Source of the DNA: Prinia subflava
Lineage: Eukaryota > Chordata > Aves > Passeriformes > Cisticolidae
DNA length: 64,000 nucleotides
Assembly (NCBI RefSeq): GCF_021018805.1
Contig: NC_086283.1
Coordinates: forward strand, 12,661,162-12,725,161
Direction: 5' to 3'
Under the pieces are notes generated by a model, which did no database searches, was not told where the DNA came from, and saw nothing but the letters and a program-made list of their open reading frames with translations. How positions within the stretch are numbered: position 1 is the stretch's first letter; every line of letters begins with the position of its first letter. This document shows, piece by piece, positions 13,175 through 26,794 of this stretch. The position numbers and the translations under genes were made by a program.

Positions 13175-16100
13175 AAACTCTGCTTTTTATTTAGACTGTT
13201 TTCTTCAGAGAACTAGAATATTATTTCACAAGGGCTTTTCACAAATCCCAAAGCTCTTCATTGCTATTCTTCCATAAACTTTCCTTTAAAATATATTACT
13301 AGCCTTACTTTTGTAAAAAATATTTTTCCCCAACAAATTCCCTCCAACCCTTACATAACCTTTTTGAAAACATGGTAAACACAAAAAAAAAAGATCATCA
13401 AAAAAGAACAAAAGTAAAATAATTCAAAATTTATTCTAGATACTAATTTTTAAGGGGGAAATGTCATTGTTTTATACTCTTATTTTATTTGGAAGAACAT
13501 ACTGATACCAGAGAGAGAGTATGACAATTTTTAAAATTTTTGGTGTTGCTATACATGTGGAGCTCTAGCAGTGTCATGACCTCAATTCCCCCATGATGCT
13601 TCCACAAAGAAAACTAAGGATGCGGGTAGAGTTTTCAACCTCTTCAGCTCTTTCTCTTGTCACTCTCCAAGTTCTGGAGCTAAGAAACTCTCAGGTTTTC
13701 TGTCTTCTATTAATATTTGATAAAAAAGTTAATTACAAATCTTAGAAGTCATAAAGCTGAATGAAGCTAAGCTGAATTTAATGTAAGGACAATGAAAGAT
13801 AATTATCTAATCTAAGAAAATTCAGTGGCATGTTCAGCAAATGAAAAGGTTTTAAATATATATTTGAAAGTAGACATTTGTTGGCCAAACACTAATTTCT
13901 GAAAATGCTCATCTGAAAAAGCAAATGAATTACCCAGCCTGTGCATTTTAAATATTTGCAAAATACATTTACAATGAAGCAAAACTGCATTTTGAAGCAT
14001 GCAGCAAAATCTCATCACCCTATTTACAGCTACATAAGAATATACCAACATAGTTCTTTTTTTTTTCTTCAGAAACATCTGATTTCTGCTATAACTTCTA
14101 CTGAGGTACCACAGACCCCTAAAGATGATTTTAAATCATCTTTCTAGAACTTACTTCAGATCTTCAAAGGAATTTAAATACCTGATTCCCTTTGATTTAG
14201 TTGAAAACTAGGCAATTATGCAATAAAATGTGCTTGAGTATGAAGAAAAAATGTCATCTTTTTCTGGGAAATACTTAAAAGTTTAAATTACCGCTTATAT
14301 AGCTACAATCAAGCAAACAAATTGTTATCACAACTATGCAGGAGGAAATTTTCAGCTGGTCAAGATACCCTCTTTAATAAATTCAGTGGATCATTCAATC
14401 AACACCCTGGGTTAAAATATCTCAGAGACCGGTTCAGAAGATTTGGATAATGAATAAATGGTACTACTTCAATACCTGCCTGTTGGAACAAAATGGTTAA
14501 AGCTGGAAGATTTGTCAAGAAAGGAAAAATAGTTATTTTCTCTCAAAATGACCTGGCAGATGAAGATGCCAAGCATGTTCAGTGGAGGGAAATTTCACAT
14601 TGTTTTCTGCCCATTCTGAGAAGTGGGATTCCTCTAGAAGGTAACACAATGCTGCAAAAGACCTGAAAAATATTCTTACCAGGCCTAGGCCTGCTGCTGG
14701 CGGAGAGGAGAGATAAGAAGTTTGGAGATTGTCAAACACAGCCTTGTGAAGGACTGCCCCTGTGCCAGGCCTTGGATGGCAGGCGGGAATGGCACATGCT
14801 TTTTGCGCCGGCTAAGACGGAATAAGCTTAGCAGTGGATGTGTCTGTGTTCTGCCAGGGTGGGGATGGAGTAAATCTGCTCTTTACACTTCAGCTGTGGA
14901 TTTTGGCTGTCTTGGTTACCTGCAGGTATTTCAGTTCTCACACTGCCAAGTTCTTCCCTTCCCACATGCCTTTACATGAGATTTCTCCTCCTTTGTGTTA
15001 CTCCTCCTCCCATAGGTTATGTCCACACTACAATGGAAAACTCACCACACCAATTAGCAGTGATTCCCAGGCATTGTGCAGGGGTTAAGAAGTTACCAGG
15101 CGCCATTCCCAATGAGTGTTTTTATTCAGTGCCCTGATTTTTGGAGACAAAATAAACTCACTGGGTCACATGATGGCTAGTCATGTCAGTCAGCTCAGGG
15201 CCTAAGGACACAGTGTCAGAGTCCTTTACATCTTTATCTACATTGACTCTATTTCTGCCTGCCCTGCTTCTTATTTCTCCAGTTAAATCAGCTTTTACAC
15301 AGCCATGTCTTTCAACATGGGCAAGAGAAAGGAAGGGGTGAAGGTCTGCTCTTGGGCTGTTCTAAGACAGGCAGCACAGGTAAATTGGGAAGAAAGGGGA
15401 AAGAGGAGGACCGAAAAGTACAGGAGGTGAGATGAAAAGGTCTGTCTCTTCCTGCTGACATTGGCAAAGAGATGACTAACACTTCATTGGAAAAGCTGCT
15501 ATAGGTTGCTGCACAGCACAGCAGCAAGTGCAAAAGCTTAGCTGAAGACAGCACCCAGGTTTGGTCAATTGAAACATCCAAAAAATGTGTCTCCTTTGGC
15601 TCCAGCAACAGTCAGTCTGCTGCTGTCATCAGAGCTATTGGCCATTTTGTCTGCTCTTTGGAACCAGCCCTTGAGAAATAAGAACAATGTTGACAAAAAT
15701 CGGAGGAATGCAGGAAGGCTCAAAGGTCAACTTCAAAATATTCTTTTTCTTCCTTCCAGAAATGGGTACTTCTAATGACATCACTTTGATTAGTCTCAGA
15801 AAGGGAGTGTCAGCATCCCAACAACATAATGAATAGTGCACGAGAAAAATCAAAATGTACATACTGTCTTTCAGTCACCCAAAAATGATGCCAGTTGAAT
15901 AGGAACCTTTTAGCATACGATGAGTAGGGGAAAACCACTGTTCAAAAAGTTCCAAAATACACATTAGCACCAATTAATATTCTGTAATAGGATTAAAGAG
16001 CCACAGTTAAGGGGAAAACTTAAGCTTATTTCATAATGATTTATTCTTAGATGGTATTTCTCTGAAGTGCCATTTCACCGTCAACCTCTCAATTACAGTC

Positions 16101-18337
16101 AAACCAACTCAAAGTAAATCCAGCCAGTAGAAATTGCTAAAGCATATAGATTGAGCAAATATGAGTTGAGAATTGCCTTTCATCATAATTTTAGTTTTTC
16201 TTTTTTTATTGCTCAAGGGCATATAAACGATACTTTGAATAAGTGGAACTCACTGTAATATTTAGTCCAAGGCTTGAACAGCATCACTTTCTATCTGAGA
16301 TCTAAATACAGCCTCAAATGACTACTGTATTACTAGAATCTTCTTTGTAAAATACAGCAACTTTTGGAAAAACACCATCCTTTAATAGTTTACTCACTGT
16401 TTATATACTGTTTGGGTTTTTCAGAAAAAAAAATTGCAATAAGACTGAAGTAAAAAGCAAACTGTCTCTTTTTAATCTGAATATGCTCCCACAGCAATGT
16501 TTTTTTTTAAAGCATATCTATTAAGCCATGTATTTAAAATACATCCAAGCTACATAAAACCCTTTAAGGCTTTAAGCAACAAAAGATCTAGAATATTCAA
16601 CCACAAGAACTGGGGGTGGGGTTCTTTTCTTTCTTGTAAAGAAAGAAAGATTAGGTAAAGATTAGCGAGAAAAGCTGCCCATGTTTTCTGCTTAAACACG
16701 TTAAAGGCACAAAAATACACCAATGGTTGAGGCAACGACATAAAAATCTCTTACATTTTCAAAATGTACTGGAGTGCAGACATGCAAGTGCCCTATAAAA
16801 GTTCCTGCTTGTTATATCCTAAGTAGCCACTGCATTGTCTGAAACAGAAAGGACGATGTTTTCGTGTCTGGCTATATTCCAGTTTGGGTAATTGCATTCT
16901 ACCTGCACAAATTGCATTGGCAGTTTTCATTAGGCACGGAATTATTCTTTATTTCCAACCTTACATTGTTGCTATATGCTATTAACACAGTTTCAGTGCT
17001 TCAGCCAAGAAGCATGCACATACTGCATGGAAATCCCCACAAATTCAAAGTTTCCTTTTTATTCATCCATTCCTCACTGTTCCCCAAAACCAGTATTCTC
17101 AATACAATTTGGAAGCAAGTATAAAATACATTGCCATAAATCTGATCTCACACACAGACACCCACCATTTTTTTAAGGTTATAATTTACCTTAGAAAAAA
17201 ATAAATTATTTTTGTTGCTTTTCAGACAATTTTGAGGTAGTGACAACTCTTTGTGTCTCTGGTTATTTTATGGTCTTAATGTTTAGGCATGTGATTAGCT
17301 TATTGAAGTAGAATGTATAATCAAAATGGTATTTCATCAGAATTTCATCCAATACCAAATATTAAGAAAGTTGGGAAAAAACGCAAAAGAAGCTGTTCCC
17401 TCTGCATAATATACAACATAAGCCCAAGTCCTGATGCAGAGCCAGAGGAAATCATCACCTGTGTTTTTACGGACTGAAAACAGTGGCAGTAAGGCTCTGT
17501 CTTTGAGGCAGAACCTTTCCATTTCTTTTGACAAAGGCTCTGCAGATTAATATTAATTTATAATATTCTACACCAACCTATACTGTTTCTTTACAGCTAT
17601 AATACAGTTTCTTTTGCTAATAGTTTAAAAGTGTTTATGAAACAATGATTTTCAACTTTTCAGACCTAATTAATTAAAAGAGTGTAATTTGATATGAATT
17701 AGCATCTCCTACAATTTAACTGTTGAGAATGAAACTGAGCAACTTTGGTTCAGAAAAATTGTCATTATGTGGGAAAATTCAGATTCTGGTACTAGAACCA
17801 AAATGGCAGTTTTAACTAAACTGTTGCAAAGAATGAGTCCCTAGCTAGTTTTTTTAGTGGTGTGGTTTTGGATTTGTTTTTTCCTTTTTAACTGCATAGC
17901 CTCTACAATAAAAGATGAAGTATCAAGGCATTAGCCCCAGTTTGCCGCATCAGCAGCGTAAATGAAAAAGATAACTTGGATTGGTGCTCAGCTGTACATT
18001 CTTCACTGCCTTTGTTCTGCCTGAAGTAAAAGTTAGATAACGTATGGTAGGTTCATCTTCATTTATCCAGAGATCTTTTTGACATTCCATAATTTAGACT
18101 CGTGGCAGACATTCTTTATAACATCAGCCTTGATGAGCTAAAGACAGGAATGAATGTGTCCTCCTGTAGCTGCAGTGAGTTTCTCAGATCATCTACCACA
18201 ATTCTGTCATACACAATATCCAGAAGGGGGTTATTAACCTCCCTGATAAGATGATTAGACTAGAAGCTAAACTCACAGTTACTGATCATAGGAAAAAAAT
18301 CTCATGTGTGAAAGTATGAAACCAGTAATGGATTTAA
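13175..18337. other. Non-coding unique DNA with a small C+G-richer patch
   Basis: No gene is recognised. About 14680-14870 is C+G-richer than its surroundings, has several CpG (for example gcgccggctaagacgg) and begins with the palindrome aggcctaggcct at 14681-14692. A small hairpin of TTCTTTCTT/AAGAAAGAA lies near 16628-16650. Confidence 0.5.
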
Positions 18338-18365
18338 GGGAGGAGGAGGGGAGAGGAGGAGAGAT
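18338..18365. repeat. GGA-rich purine tract
   Basis: Tandem GGA/GGGA units form a 28-base purine-only tract on the plus strand. Several GG and GGG runs with one- or two-base spacers give it some potential to fold as a G-quadruplex or triplex. I see no linked promoter or gene. Confidence 0.75.
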
Positions 18366-21300
18366 GCAAAGGACAGATTATGGATCAAAGTCAATAATCG
18401 AGAGTATAGATAATTATATGGGAAAAAAAAACCAAACCTGTGACTAAATTGACTTCGGTAATTGATTTTTTTTTTCTTTTTGTCTTTTCAGGAACTTTTT
18501 TAGATCTAACATAATAACTTAATAGCCCTTGGAAGGTGTGTTATTGATAAAAGAGCTCCATAATAATGTGGTATCGATGGGGTAATTCCCAGGGTTAGAA
18601 TTAACAGAAAGTACACAACATTGATCCACATTGGTGAGACTGTGGCTGCTCATTGTTACATAATTGAAAACACTTTTTTTCTCTTAGTGACATTAGAGAT
18701 TACCAACACCAAAGGCATTCTCTCAGAGGTGTCCTTTACTGATCTGACAGTCAAGGCACTCAAAGAAGCTGTAGACTCGTCTAAACATTTTTTTTTTAAT
18801 CTTTGGCAATAACTCTTCAAGATTTCTGTGAGACAGAGATGCCAGAGAAGAATGGCCACTACCATACAAAAGGATTGCAATTTGCCTTTCTGGAGACACA
18901 CCAAATATTCCTTGAAGTGGTGAACCTAGTTAGATTATTTTGTCTGACCTTATAAAGAATATCTAAAATGCTTAGAGACCAGCAGAGAGATTGGATAGTA
19001 CTTTGAAGGCTTGATCCTCTGTTGTAATACCAGATCAACAGTGGCATGTACAGTCAAAACTATAAATCACTTCCATTGATACTTGAATTGGCTTAGAACA
19101 TAAGATTAAATCTAAAGAAAAAAACAGTCCGGAAACATGCTGGCCACAGAATGCTGCTTGACAAGCAGCAAGTCAGGTGAGCACTCAGTGCTGTGGTGGT
19201 ATGAAAAGTAAGAGGATTCACAGCCTGAAAACCTCGATGACTCACTTAGCAATCAGTAGCAGAGGCATTTGACTTAGAAACCATTTTCAGCTCCCAGTCC
19301 CAAGGAGATTTCCTCTGGGGCTTACCTCAAAGGTGATAATGGAAGAAGACAGCTCTTCTGTTTTAAAGGTTGAGAGACCCTTTAAAGGTACACAGTAGAA
19401 GTTATAGTCCTATTAAATCAAGACCATAATTTTTATCAGCAGAGATCTTGCATTCATGAGTAGAGGTCCACTAAATAGTCAAAGAGCTGTTCTTTCAGCA
19501 ACAGAAACAAATTTTCTATTCTTCTATTTCTTAAACCAAAATATCATTAACTTATTCTACATTTAAGGGCCATGCTTTTCTAAGTTGTTACCGCAAAGAA
19601 AATAAAACTATCTTGTATTCGTACAGCCAGTGCAAGTCTCCAGAGACTCTGCGGGACAGAGAAATGAGCGTGGTGAGGTTAGCCCATTCAGAGCACTGCT
19701 GAAATCTCTGTTGTTCATAAAGCCTACTTTCTTTTTTTTTTTTTTTTCCTGATGAAACTTTTAAAGTGAACACAGCTATGAATATAAGTCATCATCTTGC
19801 ACAGGTGAATTCCCAAAGCTCAACTGCCTTCAGAAAGGATATGCATTTCCAACGTTGCTCCAGTGGATGTCAGTGGAACCTACAATTTGTTTTATTGCAT
19901 TGAGTCTATCAATCAGCCTAACTCCCAGTTTTTCTATAAAACCCAAGCCATGGTCTTGTGAGGCTACAGACATAACAGAACCATTTGAGTGTTTGCAAGT
20001 TTAACTCTGATGATGACTTATGGTGGTTAGGATTTTGTGTTTGAGAACTGACCACAGTCCATTGATTCGTAAAGTCAGGAATCACGGTTCTAAATAGGTA
20101 AATCTTTTCCCATAGATACACATCCTACTTCCAGGACTATGTGAAACTTTTTATTAGTAAAAAAAATAATGATGGTAACCTGTGGAGTGCATAAAAGATG
20201 AATTGTTATCAACAGAAAACATCTCTACATATGTCACATAAAGGAGCAACATGAGAAAAGGTTAATATTTAGGAAATGTTTTAGAAGCTAAAGTTAAAAC
20301 AAAATCTCTAGCAAAGAAATTTTGGTGCACTGAGAATGCAGATTAAATTTCACAATGAAAAAGTTGCCATAAAAGCTTCTTAATGTTTGCATGAAACCTT
20401 AAAGCAAATATAAAATGTTTCAAAGAGATGCCTTTGTATTCTCAGTGTTTACTTTCCATCTTTGACATAAATTAATCAATTTCACTGTAAATCTCTGAGT
20501 TTCTTTGGTTGTGTGACATAGTAGGCAATATTAAGAACTGTCTTTTCTTTCAGGACACAAAAAAGGTGACCATTTATACAAACTGGGAATAACACACTTG
20601 CATCTTTGACTACAAATTCTCTCGGTCTCTTTGTGTTTTACTTCATTTAAGCCTTTAAGGCACAGCATCTGCACTGCCAGCCTACACTCAAGATTTGGGT
20701 TGCAGTGAAGTTAAAAAAATAAATCAAAAAGATATTCTAAATACTGAAATGTGATTAGCCAGATGCAAATTCCTCTCTTCTTCTTCCAAGTCCTGACTGA
20801 CTGTCTTGAGGGTACTGCATTTGTAGAAAGTGAGTTTTCAACCATTTCAGGGGGTGTTTTTGCCTCTTTTGCATGCCTCTGGAAGGAATGTCCATCCTAA
20901 ATAGGTAGCTCTTTTGGTTTCTGGCTGAATACTAGCATTCTCATTACCTCATAGAGCTTGCAATTAGAGCTTTCCTCTTAACCCTTGGCAATGGATGGAA
21001 CTGGAGCGCATCTATGGTTTCCTGAAGGTAACTGGTTGACCAGTTAACCCATGGCTTTATGGAATATCTTTAATCTTCAGAAGACTGTATGTTTTACGAA
21101 GTTTTCTTCACCAACTCTTTCACTTATATTCAACAAAAATGAAGCTGTAGAAGTAACCGTAAGTAGATGTCAAACTGAAAAGTTTCTCTGCTTCTGGCAG
21201 TTTACCAAAATCTTGAACAGTAGGATTTTTTTGAATTAATTAATGCAACATTTTCATGAACTGAAATACTTTGCATCCTCTATATAGTAAAAATTTTAAA

Positions 21301-22260
21301 GATTGCTGAAACTTTTTTTTTCCCATGTGACTGTAATAACTGTCTGTGAGAAGAGCATGTTGATTTCAAAAGTGTGGTTTCTTCACTTACATTGAAGCTA
21401 TTACTGTTTCCTGAGGTATACTGGAGATATGACAAGATTTTTTGAGACAACACTCAGGCAAAAGAACTTCAGACATGCTTGGCCATGTCTGTTGGTCACT
21501 GCATTTCTGTCTCTGTGGCTGTCAGTGTCCTAATAAGGGCAAGTGGCCACTTTTTGGTGTAACAGCATCAAAGCAAAGCACTCCCCTACAACTCACCAAG
21601 AGGCATCAGTATTTGACTGCAGCTGTACATGGATCTGGGGAAGAGATGCTCTGTCTGGGCTCCATGTCTTGCCAACTACCAAACAGCATACACTAAATTG
21701 TTCTGCTATCCCTCTCATCCACATTAAAACAGACACTATCTGGAAGACTGTCTCGACAGTGCTGCTCGCCCTAAATGCAGAGGAATAGCAGAGCAAGTCT
21801 CATCACAGATGTAGCCAAACATCTCTCTCTTCATGTCTCTCTCTTCATGAAGCCAAACGCCACATCTTTGGTTAGGCAGCAGCATGAAGCTGCTCTTTCT
21901 TCTTATTTTGAAACTACCACACCGTATCTGATAGAAATGGAATTCCAATATATTTTGGCAAGAAAATATTAATTAGAAGAATATAGAAAGAATAAATATA
22001 CATAAAACTCACATTTTGCAGCACACTGTCACCCTCAGATAAATAATGTTTACTAATTGTGTTGATGCACATACATTTACTATCTTTCACCACATCAGCT
22101 GAGAAGCATAGACCAACATATGCAAGCAGCAAAAACAAGCAATGACAAAGATAGACTAAAATATTTTTCAACAGAAAATAATGAGAGCACTTTATGCACC
22201 CAGTATACTACAGTTCCATTTAATTTCAAGGGTTCTATTAAGCATTGCTCTAATTGTACA
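18366..22260. other. Non-coding unique DNA, nothing recognised
   Basis: No gene is recognised. A 16-T run is at 19732-19747 and a 14-bp tandem duplication at 21822-21849 (listed separately). The short open frames are chance-like. Confidence 0.55.
21822..21849. repeat. 14-bp perfect tandem duplication
   Basis: The unit tctctctcttcatg is present twice with no mismatch (21822-21835 and 21836-21849). The sequence gccaaac flanks the pair on both sides, so a slightly longer ancestral unit is possible. Confidence 0.9.
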
Positions 22261-22310
22261 TCACTTACAGTTCTTGATCTGTGAAGGGGGATAATAGATG
22301 TCAGGTCATT
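22261..22310 (-). mobile_element. MIR SINE core fragment (probable)
   Basis: The plus strand reads cagttcttgatctgtgaagg followed by gggataata. The complement of the MIR core, as I recall it, reads CAGTTTCCTCATCTGTAAAA followed by TGGGGATAATA, so the match is close over about 30 bases and implies minus orientation. MIR is an ancient SINE shared by amniotes and occurs at low copy in birds. Flanks on either side are too diverged to extend the call. Confidence 0.5.
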
Positions 22311-25300
22311 GTGCTAGTAGCCTTCATTCAATTTGTATTTTCAAAATACAAATCACACGCATCTCAAAAATCCTTATGAGCACACTGAAAACTGCATCAC
22401 AAACTCATCTGTTTTAGGCCATGTAGAGCTCAGTAACAAAACAAATGTTGCATTTCATTTTCAGATCCAGGCTTATTGATTATTTTATCTTCTCTGCTGC
22501 AGAGTATGCCAGAAGGCCCTGCTCTGGAGGCAAGTTGCAGTGAAAAGAGACAAGAATTTTATTAGTGCTATAAGACACATAGCTTTGCTTTGGGAAAAAT
22601 TAAACAGCTCTCCAATGGAAAAAATAATACAAATGAATGAGGCCTGACAAAAAACAAAAAAAAAAGCCTGCAGCTGCCATAAAATTGATAAAAGCTGAAA
22701 GGGATTGCATAGATAAGCATAATAATGCCTAAGCCAATGACATTTCATTATTATCTCTTGGTAGCTGTCTAGGGGAGCAGGTGAGCCCTTAATGCATTCT
22801 CTACCACGTCAATCACTACTTTGCCAACCAAATTAGAGATGAATCACCTACAGGATCTGCAGAACCGTCTAGTGCAGCTCCTTCTGACAAAGCGATACCT
22901 CCAGTAACAGCATTACTGCCAGTTTTACTACCTGCAAACAGCACCTAGGGAATTCATAGCCTTTAAACATTTACGGTCTTTATCAGCTGGGAAGGGCACA
23001 AGGCAATGTTGAATACTCTGTGAGTTGGTGCTGTTTGTGGCACTGTGATCTTCACGAAGACATGGCAGAGTCAGTCCATCCTTCACATATTTACCAATAA
23101 AAGAAAATATTTTTCTGTATTTTGATCTACTCATTTTCCACTGACAGGAATACATCTTCCACAGACATAACTGGGTACTGTAAATGGACAAATGATTGCT
23201 GCAACCCTCTCAAGCATGCAAGCACTCCCACACCATTCCACAAATCACCATTTGTGAAAGGGAAAAAATCAGAGTTGTCTCAGTTGGGAAAGAAAAGGTA
23301 TTTAAAAGCAAGTAGGCATAGGCCCTTCATCTCCAAGTAAGAGTAAAGACGAAGTGATGTTCCTGTCAGTTGTGCAAAGGGAACAGCTCTAGTTTTAAGC
23401 AACAAACACAGCTGTACAAGCACAAATTTGTTCATAGACTAATATTTTCAAAAGGAAGTTCAGCTCCCTTCTGGACCAGTTTGGTCAACGCTGTCTCAGA
23501 ACACTGGGTCTGTTTTTCACCTACTCTTTGCATACAGGAAATGATTCCCTTTCTTAGGAAATAATTTATTCGTCCTCTCCAAATTCTTAGATCTCTTGGT
23601 GATTTAATTACTTATCTCTAATAATAGTATATTACCATCAATCCTGTTCCCTCTCTCCCAGGGTTTTATACACCTTGATTATAACCCCGTCATTCTAGAC
23701 ACCCTTGAGCTTCACAGATCAAATCTGGCTAATCTTTCATATCTTGCAGTCTGAAAATTAGAGGTCTCTGCTGCAACCTAATCTCAGCAATGTCCTTCTC
23801 ATTATAAGGTCAGTAGAAGGACACAAATTACTCCAAATGCAATTTTATTTTTTCTTTGATTTTTGCTAAAATAATTTAAAATTAAAAGTAAGCATAATCA
23901 GTCAGTTTAAAACTCTGTATCAAGACTTGTCTCTTTTTTTCTGCTTCCATGAAGTATTCACTTCACTCTGGATTATCTGCAAATAATAGTCTTGAATTAA
24001 AGTCCATATCTCTCTTCCTTTTCCTATCATAGGGATGTATTATTACTTTTGAGTCTCAGGTTCCTTGACCTGTAAGCTTTAATGTCTCTAATGCATTAAA
24101 ACAATCTAATACTGCTTTGTACACCAGTAGAATGGAATATTGGATTATTTTAATGGACTAGAGACATACTGTATTTAAGGATGCAACACAAATTCTGAGT
24201 TATCATCACCAGCAAAGGCTTGGTTTTGCCAGTGGCACAATCTTTTCATTATATCCTTCTCAAAGTCAATTATATGTGAAGCAAACACAATCATTTTTTG
24301 TAAATAAGTGATGCTACCTAGAAAATCAGCCAAAATTTACTGATGTTTGCTTATTAAAAGAAACAACAACTGAAATCCCACATTTTAAAGTACTTGAAAT
24401 GTTATTAGTATAGCTTGATTTCACTGATAGCAATCCATTTTGTATTATATTAACAAACATGAAATTTAGCTGATGAATAACATAAATATCATATTAAATA
24501 GTCCCATATTATAACAGCAGGGCCCTGTGGAGAGGCAAAAGGGGTTTTGCACATACCAGAACAGAATAGTTAAATTGTGGTAAACTTTCTACAGATTTTT
24601 TTTATGATTTTCTAGATTCTGACAGGAGGCATTTAATTCTGCATTAAATTCTACATAACAGTTGAAATATTGGGCTGATGTACAAAGCATACTTTGACTT
24701 GTAAGTGAAATGTCTTGCCATTTATCAGCAATTGTACCTTTAATGAGTCCTATTGTCAAAGCTTTCTAGCTTGTCAGTGAAGAAGATGCAAATGCCATAA
24801 GATGCAAGAATTGAGCTCTACAAGAAGGTTTATGAATAAAAAAAACTCTCCATAAAGATAGCACGAAAATCAGCCTTTAAAATCTACCACAATGTTTCAT
24901 GAACAGTTTCATAGGAACTTCCCAGTCTGGGGTAAGAGCAAATAATTCAGAGGAAATGCTATTCATTTCTCATAAAAATATGTATGAGCAGAGCACAGTC
25001 TTCTGAATGCATTCATTATCACAGAGAACTGCAGCAAACACAAACTCTTCAGTAATTTTAGTGGGCTCTGGATTCGGTTTTATTTTAATTTTCTCTAAAT
25101 GCATTTTAAGCAGGATTTCACTTGCTTAGAAAGAAACTTTTATATGGAGCTCATTTACAGATGATTATTTGGCGCTCGGTTTATTTGGGTATCATGTTGT
25201 TGCTCATATCAACATGAATGATGCCCCACCATTCTTTTCCATTAGAGGAACATGATTCTAATCCTAATAAAAGGGAGCATGCAAAGGCAACAAGATATTT

Positions 25301-26758
25301 TCATCTCTCTAGAGAGGCTCGGGGAGGAACTGGATTAGAGTGCTTCACAGAATTCCTACACGAGGGTCAGTGCTGCTTATCCCCAGAGAAGTCCTCTAAG
25401 TTGTAGTTACATCACCATGTTACACTAACAGCACACAATCTTTATATTCAATAAAGAGAGATTTGGGGAACAAAGAGACAAAAACATAGAAACAATGGGG
25501 AGACTACTTCATTTCACGGGTGATGGCATAAGAGTTCACAGACAGAAAATTGGAGACCTGCTCAGTAAGTAATATCCCATGTGGAAAAAGTATCAGCTAC
25601 TTATTAATCTTTGTCTTTCTCTTTACCACAAGCATAACTGGATTTTCATAGATTATCAGTATGCACGAAGTATCCTAGTTGGAGTGGACAGGGGAATACT
25701 AATGCCATGCTCATTTATGAACTGGGGGATGTTTTCAGGTTGCTGGTAAAATCTTTGTGTGTGTCTGCAGTATGCATAGCACAGTCCTATCCCTGAATAC
25801 TCTTTGAAGGAAAATATTTAGTATCCTTTGAGAACAGCTGCCTATCATGGCATCCTGGGAACAGGAAAACACAAGTATTCACCCGCAGCCACAAGAATAT
25901 CCTACAAAAACCTGCTTCTCACATCAGTTCTGAATTAAGAAACTTCACTGTGGAGCACAGTAAGGAGTAAGGGCAGCACCAATGCATATAAACAAAACCA
26001 GCCTTGATTATTTAATGTAAAGCTGCAACCCGGTGACATATTTACTAAATAATTTGTAAGCTCATGGATTTTACTACTTACATTGTGTTTACTTTTTATA
26101 TTACAAGTTCAAGAAACCTGCTTTTAATTCAGCTTTTTTGTGATTTGCTTATTCTTCACCATTCTATATGTGGAATCTGTCTAGATTTCACAATTACCAG
26201 TAAGTGTTGATATTGATTTTGTCTTCCTTATGTGTGTGTCACAATGCATTTGCAGCAGGATATTTTTTAATCCCTTCATCCAAAAGTTCTTTTCCCCTTA
26301 CCAACAATGAACTTGGATATACATATGACAGATAGTCAATGCTCTATAAGCACTGGTCAATGCAAACTGAACTGCACAATGCTTATGGAGTCACAATTCC
26401 CCAAATCTCAAAGCACCTACAAAGAATCCAAATTCTTTATCTTACTACTAAGCTACAAAGGTTGGTTCATCTGTACTTTTCTGCAGATTTGAAGAAAAAC
26501 TGCACAGAGACTTACAGCTACCTAGAGCCCACTAATTGCACTCTACTCACAGGACATGATTACTGAACTGGAGCATAGGAGTAGAAGAGCTTTTGTTAGT
26601 TTTATTTCCAAAATCACACCACCAGCGAACCATAGCCAACATTCACTTGAATTTATAACTACAGACTACATTTCATATTGGAAGCCAGTAACAGCAATAA
26701 CAAGGAAAAGCATCATTAAATGGATGTAGTGTGGTTTTCCTCAAAAGCTAGAAATGTG
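22311..26758. other. Non-coding unique DNA; conserved-element candidates
   Basis: No gene is recognised. Stretches around 22440-22760 and 25060-25330 have mixed, non-repetitive texture with AT-rich homeodomain-type cores and are discussed in the findings as possible conserved non-coding elements. No RNA gene or paired exon signals were seen. Confidence 0.5.
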
Positions 26759-26794
26759 TCTTACTATGAAATGTGTCTACATTTCATAGTAAGA
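26759..26794. repeat. Perfect inverted repeat, 16-bp arms, 4-nt loop
   Basis: The left arm tcttactatgaaatgt (26759-26774) and the right arm acatttcatagtaaga (26779-26794) are exact reverse complements around the loop gtct. Two further G-T wobble pairs could extend the stem outward. The four-base spacer suits DNA cruciform extrusion or a tight RNA hairpin. The stem is too short for a typical microRNA precursor and has no T run after it. Confidence 0.95.

Noticed and set aside
24051..24074. Possible reversed MIR fragment (gagtctcaggttccttgacc)
   Set aside because: Only about 24 bases resemble MIR and the flanks do not continue the match.
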